Part shown: positions 33,201 to 44,700 of the stretch, piece after piece
Position numbering within the stretch: position 1 is the first letter of the stretch
Layout: each line of letters begins with the position of its first letter
Assembly: GCA_009746045.1 (NCBI GenBank)
Contig: RPFO01000579.1
Location: forward strand, 682,160 to 746,159
Source of the DNA: Mesostigma viride
Lineage: Eukaryota > Streptophyta > Mesostigmatophyceae > Mesostigmatales > Mesostigmataceae
DNA: 64,000 nt
Direction of reading: 5' to 3'
Notes under the pieces: model-generated
What the model was told of the DNA's origin: nothing
Database searches by the model: none
Seen by the model: the letters and a program-made list of their open reading frames with translations, nothing else
Made by a program: the position numbers and the translations under genes

Positions 33201-35027
33201 AGTCCTATTCGATACATGAGCTATGTGAAGCGGCGAGGTAGATATGGTAGTTCAGGGGGTTGCCTTGCGGGGCCGTAGGGCAACCCACCTGGCTATTCAA
33301 TACACGAGCTCTTTGTGGCGGCGACCCATCTCGTCGTCAGAAAGCAACAACCGTGAAAACGCTAGCTGCCCAAATCCGAGATTCCGCGGAACACAGAAAG
33401 TAAGAAAACCTAGAAGCTACCAGCAAGGAATCGAACGTAGGACCTGTGGCATGATTTCGCGGCTGTGTGAGTCTCCCGATCCGAAGGCATCTCACTTAAC
33501 GTGTCGAAACACCCCAACTGCGAAAAACCTCTTTACCGGAGAGGGGTGCCAATATGTCCGATATTGCTGAATCTATAGAAGATGACTCACCACTAGACGT
33601 AAGTGCGCAGGTGTACTACGCACGGACCTACACGATATTCTAGTATCGCCGAAGTAGGCAGGTTGACCACGGCTGGAATCTGGTTTTAGTGTAACGTACA
33701 AACCTAGAGGACGTAGCCGAATCTAACTAATACCAACCGATCTTACATCGTCGTCAGAAAGCAACAACCGTGAAAACGCTAGCTGCCCAAATCTGAGATT
33801 CCGCGGAACACAGAAAGTAAGAAAGCCTAGAAGCTACCAGCTAGGAATCGAACATAGGACCTTTGGCATGATTTCGCGGCTGTGTGAGTCTCCCACCTGG
33901 CTATTCGCTACACGAGCTCTTTGTGCGGTGACCCACCTGGCTCGCGCCGACGTCGACGATGCACCCAAACGGGAAGCACGCGCGCACGCGCCCGTCCAGC
34001 ACCTTGCCGCGCCGGATCTCCTCCAGAGGGACACGGTCCGGCCCCTCACGCGTGATTGGCCCAGACTCCTCTACCCGTGCGCCAGCATTACTATCGTTGC
34101 CCTGCTTTCCGCCAGCATTATTGTTGTTTTTTACCTGCCTGGAGCCGCCTTGACGGGGGGGGGAGGAGGAGGCATTACCGCTGTCGTTGGTGGCGCCGTC
34201 GGCAGAGCCTGATGCTTTCGGGCGGCCCGCTGCGTCTTTTTTCTTGTTGTTGGGCTTGGCCTTGGGGGGGTTGTCGTCAAAAAGGGAGATGGTGTACCTG
34301 CAGGGGGGGGTGGGTGTGATGGTGGCATGTGTGTGTGCGTGTGGGGGGGGGAATCGATGAATTTCAAAAGGGGAGGAGGATTGTTCATGCAACCCCTTAG
34401 GGCACGACGAGCACAGCAACTTCCAGTCGGCCACTGCAGCGGTTGCCAGTATCCATGTTCAAGCAGCCACCAGGCGCTTGAGTGCGCGCCGAGGCTATGC
34501 TGCACGCTGAAGCTAGAGTGCACGCCGAGGCACGGGGTGGAGTGGCAGAGTGTGCGCCTGCAAACACGGCCTATATATCCCGACAGTTAGGGCGTACATT
34601 GAGCGTGGGCACAGGTATCATTACAGAGATATCCCGGGGACCCTGGGGCATTCATCATAATAGATTGAAGGATACGGGTTAAGTTGGACACGAAAAGGAG
34701 GAATGGGGCTGCCGGTAACGTGATAGCAACCTTTTAAATGTCGCAGCAGCGACGACAGTCGAGACCGCCGGCTGGCCTGGCTGGGACTTACCGAGTGCCA
34801 CGTACGGGTTTTGCCCCTGCAGCGCTCTTCTTTGCGTCGCTGCCGCCAGCACTGCAGATGCACCGGAGAGGTGCCTCGGTATGCTTCCGTAGGGGGGCTG
34901 TCAGCTGTCTGCTGGAGCTTTTCACTGCCCGGCCCAGACTAGACTTGAGCTTGGAGGGGGCCGCTGTCAAACAGCCAACTTGAGCAGATGCAGCATTTAG
35001 AAGCCCAATTGGATTCGCTGGGGCCAT
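28541..35027 (-). CDS. Two-S1-domain RNA-binding protein, probably plastid (5 exons, 449 aa)
   Basis: The exons (minus) are 35027-34792, 34297-33937, 31256-31086, 29955-29803 and 28969-28541. They total 1350 nt, and the donors GTAAGT, GTGGGT, GTGCCT and GTGAGT join in matching phase (2, 0, 0, 0). Residues 1-55 are Ala/Ser/Arg-rich (MAPANPIGLLNAASAQ), ending near RCICSAGG, like a chloroplast transit peptide. A disordered K/N/S-rich linker follows. S1 domain 1 (about 176-240) reads GKVLDGRVRACFPFGCIVDVG, is split by intron 2, and ends DGLLHVSEI with TLRLSLK. S1 domain 2 (about 257-350) has GQVHAAKVKKF, GGMFVEMGCQLDGYV and RRIAVKLVPR. The C-terminus is acidic (DDDDDGG). S1 domains are OB folds that bind single-stranded RNA, and plastid members act in RNA processing or translation. 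I cannot assign the exact orthologue. The gene is divergent from the Codanin-1 gene. Confidence 0.85.
29416..29840 (-). repeat. Echoes of the end of S1-gene exon 4
   Basis: The true exon end and donor (plus-strand actcac then atcctcggcgg, 29797-29813, with gacgtagccgtccagct-like bases after it) recur at 29561-29610 and, more diverged, at 29416-29445. Between them lies an array of actgctaaatatactttcac units (about 29640-29770). Confidence 0.85.
30151..30570 (-). repeat. Echoes of the start of S1-gene exon 4
   Basis: On the minus strand the true border GCAG|GATCTGGAGGAGG (29959-29943) recurs at 30183-30145 (GCAGGATCTGGCC, still followed by a GGCCAGGTA) and in weaker form at about 30567-30535. 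A (AAT)n microsatellite lies between them (30186-30240). Confidence 0.7.
31222..32452 (-). repeat. Echoes of the start of S1-gene exon 3 plus a 50-bp minisatellite
   Basis: The true border at 31222-31262 (plus: gatctcgctcacgtggagca, then gcccgtcctgt) recurs at about 31347-31374, 31752-31793, 31856-31884 and 32406-32452. Between them, a unit of about 50 bp with gagaccactacttatat repeats about five times (31400-31680). Confidence 0.85.
33331..33477 (-). mobile_element. tRNA-like SINE, copy 1
   Basis: This is a 147-bp unit, minus orientation, starting GGGAGACTCACACAGCC and ending TTTCTGACGACGA. It holds a B-box-like ACGTTCGATTCC. It matches copy 2 at 33748-33893 closely, and a third copy at 43585-43718. 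It has no A-rich tail. Confidence 0.7.
33748..33893 (-). mobile_element. tRNA-like SINE, copy 2
   Basis: This copy has the same organisation as copy 1, with TGTTCGATTCC as B-box-like motif (Pol III consensus GGTTCGANTCC). The part before it (CGCGAAATCATGCCAAAGG) does not fold as a normal anticodon arm, so it is not a tRNA gene. Confidence 0.7.
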
Positions 35028-35747
35028 TACTTCCCACAACAACTGGTACCAAGGTCCTGACAACCAAACACAGCTCAGTTTATAGAGAAACGGGGGCACA
35101 ACCAGAAAAAGGCAATAGATGCCGCTATTCAAATAAGCCGTAGCCCATTTGCATATACCAAGCGAAAACTCCACACGTTTCTAGCTTTTTCGGATTTTGG
35201 CAAGCCTGCCCTATGTCACAAAAGCATGCAAAGTGCTCACTTCGGCATGAGACGGCAAGATATCGTAAATTCCACGCATGAAATGGCCATTGCCACTGCA
35301 GTAGCAGAGATGCGCACTGTGGCAAGCCTGTGGTGTTACTCCAAGGAAAATGGATCGATCGATAGCCTAACGTGTCAAGACGTGGCAATCGGCAGAATTA
35401 ACAAAAAATCGATCACCATGGACGGCAGGTGGCCGCAAAAGCGCGCACGACGAGCCAAAACCTGTTTGAGTCGACTATCACCCACTTATTACTCGCCAGG
35501 TGGAGGCATGAGATGCGGCCAAATACACCGAATGCTGGCAGCCATGACAGTGCTGCCGGGCTTTTGAGAGAAATCAGAAATGCCTTAACCGGTGCGAAAA
35601 ATTCCAAGATTTTGCGGTTAAGTTTGAAAATCCATGGCCGGCCATATGGCCTAGCATACTGAGATCCAATGTCTGTGCGTGACATCATGTATATCTTGAA
35701 TAACATACACGTCTGGGACCTTTCTTTTTGGCGGGCGTCCCCGCAAA
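35028..35747. promoter_or_regulatory. Divergent intergenic region between the S1 gene and the Codanin-1 homologue
   Basis: The two start codons point away from each other across 720 bp with no repeats or mobile DNA, unlike most of the window. It must hold both 5' UTRs and probably both promoters. I see no strong TATA box or other named element, so regulation cannot be read from it. Confidence 0.5.
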
Positions 35748-38700
35748 ATGGAAGGGCCAAGTCGGTTTCTTCCCCTAGAATTATCGATGAAAGAAGCGGA
35801 ATGGGGATATGCTGACGAGTCGGCGATGGAAGATGCCGACGAAGATGCGCTGGAAGACTCCGCCAACACGGCAGAAGGAAAGCTATTGGAAGCTTTCCTC
35901 AAAGAAGAGGTATCTTTGAAGGCCCTTCTGCAGTGGGTGAAGTCACCGGGGTTCAACCTTCCCGAGCCCCACGCGTACCTCGGCAGCTCCCTATCTCGAC
36001 ATGTGTTCGCATCATACTGTGCAAATTTCATTGCTCAGTCGTGCGAACGAGCAATTTGGAGCAGCGCTAGCCAGTCGCCGTTCCCCCGAAGCAGTCTACC
36101 TAGCCACGACACGCCCGACGGGATTACCACCGCCGAGAATGTCTCCGCGTCTCCCGCAATCCCCCCGGACGGCCTCCGACAACGCAGCTGGGGCGATCTG
36201 CGTGCAAACGACACGCCACCACCTGCTTCAATCTCCAGGGCTGCACCAGGGAGGCCGCTCGCTTATGCTGGTGACGTCCAACAGCAGCCAGGCCCCAGCG
36301 GCGCTAATCCTGGAGCACGCCCTGCGACGGCCAGCGGCGCTCCCTCTCTGGCCCCAGGAACCGCGCGGATCAGCGCCGATGCCAGCGCACCATCCGCGAT
36401 CTCAAATGCTAGCAAGCCGCAGTGGGCCAGCCTGGCCAACCGCCCAGGGCATGCGCTGGTTCCTCCAGGCCTAGCCGCCAGAGACACCGCCTCGGGTGAT
36501 GTAGCACGGCCTAACACCAACCCAGGTGATGTCACACGGCCTCATGTCGCCCCAGCTGACGTGGCAATACCACGACCAACTGCCAATCCAGGTGATATGG
36601 CGCCGTCACGGCCTCGTGCCGCCCCAGGTGACGCCGGGCGGCCTACAACGACCTCAGCTCAGTGGCCGCTGCAAGGCAAGCCGGCCGTGACTTTGGACGC
36701 GCGCGCGGTTAGGCCTCACGCATCTGGAGGGGCTGGCAGGGACAGCGGCGCGCCCAGGGACGCGGCGGTATCCCTGGATGACCGGGACTTCCCCTCGCTG
36801 GGTGCTGCCGTCGTCACGAAACCCGCACGGGCGGGGGAGGCTCCTTGCAGCCGCAACCAGGCAAGGGGTGCTTGCTATCGTTACAACTTACACAGAAACA
36901 TGCTTCCTAGTGTGTATACTTTCTATAGTAAGCATGTGTTCTATTAAGTATAAAAATAAAATGACTAGCCAGTTCATTTAAGTTATGGGGTCGCTTTGCC
37001 CAGTTCTAGTTTGGAGAAGAGAACAAGTTGCTGTCTCCCACTCTAGCTTAGTGTTGTTGAATGAGTACATGTGATTATCTGTGTGAACATGATCTGCTAT
37101 GGCAGAGACTAGGCGTATATTTATGGTATATCTATTTATGGCAGAAACTAGGCGTATATTTATGGTATATCTATTTATGGCAGAGACTATCTGTCTATTT
37201 ATGGTTAGTTGATATGGTGGCTGCAAAGGAATCCTGTGCTGTGTCATGCACAAGTGGCTAGCCAGGTCGATCCCATCGTACTCTGTCTATCTATTTGAAT
37301 AGCCAGGTTGATCCCATCTTACTCTGTCTATCTATTTGAATAGCCAGGTTGATCCCATCTCACTCTGCCTGTCTATTTGACTAGCCAGGTCAACCCCATC
37401 TCACTCTGTCTATCTATTTGACTAGCCAGGCCGATCCCATCTCACTCTGTCCATCTCCTGTACAGGTGCTGCTTGCACCTGGGTTGCGGGCTGCACTAAG
37501 GCGTAGAGGTCTGATGCGGTGTTTCCCTGCTTCTAGCCGTGTGGCGCGCTTCTTAGTGGTACCGTTGAGTCATCATATCCAAGACCTGCCTTTGAATGGA
37601 AGCAGCAGCGGGGGCCACAGTGCGGCGCAGACAGGTGCAGAGAGGGGCAGAGAGAGGCAGAGGGGGGCAGAGAGAGGCAGCGAGAGGCAGCGAGAGGCAG
37701 CGAGAGGCAGAGAGAGGCAGAGAGAGGCAGAGAGAGGCAGAGAGAGGCAGAGAGAGGCAGAGAGAGGCAGAGCGAGGCAGAGAGAGGCAGAGAGAGGCAG
37801 AGAGAGGCAGAGCGAGGCAGAGAGAGGCAGAGCGAGGCAGAGAGAGGCAGAGAGAGGCAGAGAGAGGCAGAGCGAGGCAGAGAGAGGCAGAGAGAGGCAG
37901 AGAGTGCCAGAGAGAGGCAGAGAGAGGCAGAGGAAGGCAGAGGAAGGCAGAGGAAGGCAGAGGAAGGCAGAGAAAGGCAGAGTGAAGCTGAGAGAGGCAG
38001 AGGGAGGCGGACAATGGCAGGAGGCAGATAGCTGACTGACTTGTATGGCCATCAAATGTACTTGCATCAAGTGTGGTAGTCACTTCATAGTAGTATGTTA
38101 GTAGCTTCATCCATTAACTGTGTATATATGGCAGCTGCGATAGTAGTTTCCTGTCACTTCTGATGTACCTATTTGTCTCTCGATATCGCGGCACTCCCGC
38201 TGCTTCCCTGTATTCTATTTTTGTCTCCACGGCCACCATGGGTGACGCTTTCCAGAAGAAACGCATCGCCCCCACGGCCACCGCGGAGCCCACGGTGAAC
38301 CAGGCCTTTGTGCGAGCGCAGACGCTGCCGCCGGAGACAGCAGCAGGGGTGGCCCCGAGAGCCAACGCCAATGCTAGTGCTGGTGCCACGGCTAGTCCTA
38401 ATGCTAGCGCTTCTGCCGACAATTCCACTCCCAATCCTTCTCCTAATGCTGTCTCCGCTGCTGCCGCTGCCGCTGCTGCTGCTAGTGCCAGCGGTAATGC
38501 TAGCACCAGTGCTACAGGTAATGCTAGCTCTGTTTCCAGCGTTGCGACGCGGACGCCAGAACCAATGGACTCCATCACAGCCTCGGGGCCTCGAGTTGGG
38601 GTTGGGACGACGGCTGCGCCAAAAGTTGAGGCAGGGACCGGGTCAACGGGGGCTGGGGCCGGGTCAATGGGGGCTGGGGCCGGGGCAGTGGGGGCTGGGG

Positions 38701-41700
38701 CTATTGGGCCTGGGGCTGCGCCTGGCTCTCAGGCACGTGATCCGAGCGGTGAGGCAGTGGCGTCAATGAATGGCTCCTCCCAAACTACCGGGCGCGGCCC
38801 GAGTGGGGTGCCAGAGCCCGTGGGTGCGGAAGATGCCAGCATTGACAGTCGTTCTGGTAATGGCGGCATGGATAGCAGCGGTGGTGGTGATAGTGGCGGT
38901 GATCACAGCTGTGGCGGTGAGAGCGGGGCGGGCAGATCGGGGGATGCTGCTGGCGGCAGTGGCTGTGGCGGCCGCAGTGGAAGTGGCAGTGGTGGCAGTG
39001 GTGGTGGTGGTGGCGGTGGTGGCGGCGGTGGTGATGGTGGTGGCGGGGGTGGCAGTGGCAGCAGGGATGGTGGCAGCAGCAGAATCTCTCGGGGGATTGT
39101 TGTCCTGGAGGATCTGGCGGCTGGAGTCGCGGGAGAGGGCACGGTGGAGCCTGCTGGCGACCTGGCAACGTCCCTGGATGCGTCTGGCGGTCCGTTTGCA
39201 CAGTGGCCTACGGCGGTCATGGTGAGTTCAATATAGTATGTGTGCGTGCGTATGTAAATTTAGTATGTGCCAGTGCGTGTGTACCAGGTTCGGGTATGGT
39301 TCGTGCATGAATTCTTTGATGAAGTGTCCCCAACATCAAACTGAAATGGGCGGGCTAGCCATTCGGCTGGGGGGGGCAAGCCTTTGCTGTGAATTATTTT
39401 AGTGCTAAACTTTGTGCTATCAATTCAAGAACATCCTAATTACTGAATTTTTCAATCTGGAGGACCCTCGTCACAGTATGCGACTCTCACCCAATAACTA
39501 ACCACCCACCCACCCACCCACCCACCCACCCACCCACCCACCCGCCCGCCGCCCGCCCGCCCACCCGCCCGCCCGCCCGCCCGCCCGCCCGCCCGCCCCC
39601 GCCCGCCCGCCCGCCCGCCCGCCCGCCCGCCGCCCCCGCCCGCCCGCCCGCCCGCCCGCCCGCCGCCCGCCCGCCCGCCCGCCCGCCCGCCCGCCCGCCC
39701 GCCCGCCCACCCACCCACCCACCCACCAACCAACCAACCAATCAACCAACTAACTAACTAACTTAAGTATGCATACTAGTATTCAACTGATGCAGTAATT
39801 GCATATTTGATCAGTTAAGTTACTGAAATCTACCCAGCATTGGTATCCTGGCCTGGCCACCACCATCTATCTAACTAGATACGTCGATCCCATCTCACTC
39901 TGCCTATCTATCTGAATAGCCAGGTCGATCCGCCGGCAGGATGGCAAGACCATCAACTAGCCAACCATACTGCCAATAGAATAAGCAAAAGTATTCAAAT
40001 GCTTGAACCTCGCCATCCCGCACCACGCCATACCACGATCACCCTGGCAGGCCGCCAAGCCCGTTGTGCCCCGCCGACCCACGCACCGGGTGGCCCGCCT
40101 GCATGCGGCCTTGCTCTCCCGCCGCCTGCTCCCCCACACGCTGGCCCAGATGCAGCAGCTGCTGCGATGGGTCGGGTCCTGGTCGGGGGAAGATGACAGA
40201 AGCAGAGACGGCGATAGGAACCAATGCAGGCACAGGGATGGAGGCCTGGATCAAGCCGGGGATATAGGCCGAGATGTAAGGCGGGATATAGGCCAAGCTA
40301 TAGGGCGGGATATAGGCCGGGACAGAGGCCAGGATGTAGGTTGGGATATAGGCCGGGAAGAAGATGGGGATAATAGCCGGGATAGAGATAGCCAGGATAG
40401 AGACCTGGATTACAATGACAAGCCTTTTATTCGTGAACATCGTGAGGTGCTGAACGGCAGGGACGGCAGGGATGGCGGTCCTGCTGGACCAGGTCCTGGT
40501 GCCAACCCTAATCGACTAGGTGGCAAGTGCGCCGAGGAGGGAAGGGCTGGCCAGGACAGCTCGGCATGCTGCGGGGAGGGGAGGGGAGGGGAGGGTGCAT
40601 GCGCGGAGGAGGGGAGGGCGGAAAAGGAGGGGAGGGGGTCAACGTGCACGGAGGACGGGTGGCGCGGGAACGGCGGGGCGGAGGGCGCTGAGGACAGTAT
40701 GGCGGGGAGGCGCGGCCCTGGGTGTGCGGGGGAGCCAAAGGAAGGAGAGGACGAGCCGGGGTGGGATGAAGAGCTGGAGGACCTGAGGGTGTATGCCAGG
40801 GACGCGCGGGAGGTCGCCCTGTACGCTTGCCTGGTCCTGGAGTCAACCGCGTGCTATCGGCTGGTGACGGCAGGTAAACCAACTCGGATTAAATCACGTG
40901 ACGGGAGTTAGGGCGCTACCAGCTTGTGACGGCAGGTCGGGCCACGCGCTACCGGCTGGTGGCGGCGGGTAGGGTATGATTTCTGCGACGATATACGTTG
41001 CAAGTGTTTGCGTTTGCAAATTGGCTACATTTCTTCTTAGCAGGGACATGAGAAATTGCCGGTGCTTTTATCAATTTAGGTCGGGCGCCCAGCGGCCGGC
41101 TTGTGACGGCAGGTAGGGCGCCGTGCTACCGGCTGGTTGCCCATCGTGGCGGATGGAGTGTGGTGCCCACACACAGTTTTTCCTGATTGTGGCACAAGAT
41201 TCTGGCATATCTTCCTGATTGTGGCACATGATTCTGGCAAAGCATCTGGCGTATGTTCCCGATTCTGGCATGTTTCGGTGGCATCCTTCGGCAGCGGGCG
41301 ACGCCCTCTCCAACCATCTATTTCCTAATCAAAATTACGACTCTATAATGTACAATATATATACCATGTTAGCGTTGGATTTGGTTATGTTTGGGTGCCT
41401 TCACTCTGCTGTAAATAATGATAATTTTTAACATATATATAAACCATACTAAGCATTATAGATACTGCTGCTACCTTTTGACCATGGTGGCATATGCATG
41501 GTCGTTGGCTTCCTTCCTTCCGCAGCGGGTGACGCCCTCCTGAGGCCACTGCTGGCAACCGCGGCAGTCCCACGGCTTCGGCCCGCTCTTGCGCACCGAC
41601 TGAGGCTGTCGCTGGACGAGTGGGAGGCGGCTGCACTGCGCTGTGAGGACTGGTGCAGTTGATATTACTGACCTAATGCTAGTAATGCTCCAGCCAGTAC

Positions 41701-44700
41701 TGTACGTTAGTTCTTAGCGGTATTCGGTGGATGAATAGGATGCCGCCCCTCTGTACCGTTAGAATGGCATTGTTTAATTATAGGGACATTGATAGTGATA
41801 CAGGTGCCAGTCCTACTCACTAATTCTTTTTTTTGTTTTACGTATACTGGTATTGCTAATAATACGGCTCCCAGCCGAGCTCACTAATTCTCAACATTGT
41901 GAGCTGGATGAACGGGAGGCTGCCGCTGTGCGCTCTGTGGGTTGGGTAACTATGCGGGGGAATCACCTTAACATTTTAGCGTCATTACTACCCATGCTAG
42001 GTTTTATTTGCCACCCACTGCATCGCACTGAGAGGGCTACTACCATGTGCTAGAGGTAGAACTGATTTTAAGGACCATGCGGCTACTTTTAAGTAGTATG
42101 ATTCTTACTAATTATTCTTCCTGTCCATTCTTAAGGACCATGCGGCTACTACCACGTGGTGTGGTTCTTGCGGATGATTGGATGATTCTACCTGTCCATT
42201 CTTAAGGACCACGCGGCTACTTCCACGTGGTGTGGTTCTTACTAATGATTCTACCTGTCCATTCTTAAGGACCACGCGGCTACTTCCACGTGGTGTGGTT
42301 CTTACGGATGATTCTACCTGTCCATTCTTAAGGACCACGCGGCTACTTCCACGTGGTGTGGTTCTTGCGGATGATTGGATGATTCTACCTGTCCATTCGT
42401 AAGGACCACGCGGCTACTTCCACGTGGTGTGGTTCTTGCGGATGATTCTACCTGTCCGTTCTTAAGGACCACGCGGCTACTTTCACGTGGTGTGGTTCTT
42501 AATAATGATTCTACCTGTCCATTCTTAAGGACCACGCGGCTACTTCCACGTGGTGTGGTTCTTGCGGATGATTCTACCTGTCCATTCTTAAGGACCACGC
42601 GGCTACTTCCACGTGGTGTGGTTCTTGCGGATGATTGGATGATTCTACCTGTCCATTCTTGAGGACCACGCGGCTACTTCCACGTGGTGTGGTTCTTGCG
42701 GATGATTCTACCTGTCCGTTCTTAAGGACCACGCGGCTACTTCCACGTGGTGTGGTTCTTGCGGATGATTCTACCTGTCCGTTCTTAAGGACCACACGGC
42801 TACTTCCACGTGGTGTGGTTCTTAATAATGATTCTACCGTTCCATTCTTAAGGACCATGCGGCTACTTCCACGTGGTGTGGTTCTTGCGGATGATTGGAT
42901 GATTCTACCTGTCCATTCTTAAGGACCACGCGGCTACTTTCACGTGGTGTGGTTCTTACGGATGATTCTACCTGTCCATGCTTAAGGACCATGCGGCTAC
43001 TTCCACGTGGTGTGTTTCTTACGGATGATTGGATGATTCTACCTGTCCATGCTTAAGGACCACGCGGCTACTTCCACGTGGTGTGGTTCTTGCGGATGAT
43101 TGGATGATTCTACCTGTCCATTCTTAAGGACCACGCGGCTACTTCCACGTGGTGTGGTTCTTGCGGATGATTGGATGATTCTACCTGTCCATTCTTAAGG
43201 ACCACGCGGCTACTTCCACGTGGTGTGGTTCTTACTAATGATTCTACCTGTCCATTCTTAAGGACCATGCTGCTTCTTTTTTAGTTAATTTCCTGGTCAT
43301 TAAGACATAAAGGCACACTCGAGGCACCCAGCCATCGAGCACGGGCTTGGTGGTGTTCCCGCCTTCCCCCGCCACGTTGGCCACCTGGCGGGCCAACGTG
43401 GCGGTGCGTGAAGTGATGACCACAAAGGGAGTTCTCATCTGTTGATCAACCTGCTTGATGATGTTTCCGCCCGCGCCAGGTGGCCGGGAAGGCGCTGAGC
43501 TGGCGGGTGGGGGCAGTGCATTCTTCCAACCCTTTGACGCGGAGCAAGATTCGAGACATCAGTTTCGATCCAACCAGGTAGGCCGCAAAATCATGCCAAA
43601 GGTCCTGTGTTCGATCCCTTGCTGGTAGCTTCTGAGCTTTCTTATTTTCTGTGTTCCGCGGAATCTCAGATTTGGGCTGCTAGCGCTTTCACGTTTGTTG
43701 CTTTCTGATCTGACGACAAGGTAGGCCCCCTATTTCCATTACAGTGGTATCTCTTCAGGCATCCATTTCAGTTCAACCAGGTAAGCCCCCTATTTCCATC
43801 ACAGTGGTAACTTTTCAGGCATCCACTTCAGTTCAACCAGGTAGGCCCCCTACTTCCATTCCAGCGGTATCTCTTCAGGCATCCATTTCAGTTCAACCAG
43901 GTAGGCCCCCTATTTCAATATCTCTTTAGAGTTCAGGCATTCGTTTTGACCCAACCAGGTACTCCATTCTCTGATGCTGGCCGTGTTTTTCGTCCAACCG
44001 GGTAGGCTGCCCGTCCATCATTTGAGACACCACTGCCAACTCATTTAGGTAGACGGTTCTTATCATTTGAGACACCACTGCCAATTCATTTAGGTAGACG
44101 GTTCTTATCATTCGAGACACCACTGCCAATTCATTTAGGTAGACGGTTCTTATCATTTGAGACACCACTGCCTGTTCATTTAGGTAGACGGTTCTTATCA
44201 TTTGAGACACCACTGCCAATTCATTTAGGTAGACGGTTCTTATCATTTGAGACACCACTGCCAATTCATTTAGGTAGAGGTTCTTGGAACCTCTGGGGGC
44301 ATCGAGTGCGTTCCAGCCAGGTACGCCATACTTGAATTGTATTTCTCCAGGCATCCGTTCCCATGTTGTTAGTGCACCCGTGTTGTTATAGTGTCCCCAT
44401 GTCGCTGCCGCAACTAGTTAGTACTCCTTGTTGAGTGCATACTGGGACTACTGCGACTACTTCGGGTGTTGGATTGCTAGCCACCCATCACCCACTACGC
44501 CTCCCAGGACCGTTTCCTCAACCGTGAGCGCAACCTCAAAATTTGACTTAGCGGGGATTTAAAAAGTGGAGGGATTTCAGGCTGACAAATCTATTATGCG
44601 ACTCTTCTTTGGCCACGTATCTAGGCACGTGCGAATAATATCCTGCCCTCTGTTGCTGCCACATCTCCCAGGACCGCTTCCTCAACCGCGAGCGGTGCCG

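Larger units (their letters stand above)
33280..33940 (-). repeat. Tandem duplication of the S1-gene exon 2 donor region together with a SINE
   Basis: The sequence just inside the donor (plus 33905-33936, with acacgagctctttgtg) recurs at 33288-33330 with caatacacgagctctttgtg. Each copy sits next to one SINE-like unit (33748-33893 and 33331-33477) and a gccaggtggg motif. The duplication therefore carried donor, intron start and SINE together. Confidence 0.8.

Noticed and set aside
33748-33893. Possible tRNA gene (B-box-like GTTCGATTCC)
   Set aside because: No acceptor stem or normal anticodon arm forms, and near-identical dispersed copies with a TSD fit a SINE.
37418-38110. Arg/Glu-rich or Leu/Ser-rich protein in Codanin-1 intron 1
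   Set aside because: They are readings of the gagaggcag repeat. The surrounding GC-AG intron joins exons 1 and 2 in phase with conserved motifs on both sides.
41853-42053. Possible extra Codanin-1 exon reading LDEREAAAVR
   Set aside because: It is a diverged copy of the exon 4 end. Including it would break phase with exon 5, whereas 41642 to 43480 joins cleanly.
42108-42922. Paired 94-95-codon frames with repeated CPFLRTTRLLPRGVVL peptides
   Set aside because: They arise from the 63-bp minisatellite and lie inside Codanin-1 intron 4, whose flanking exons join in phase.
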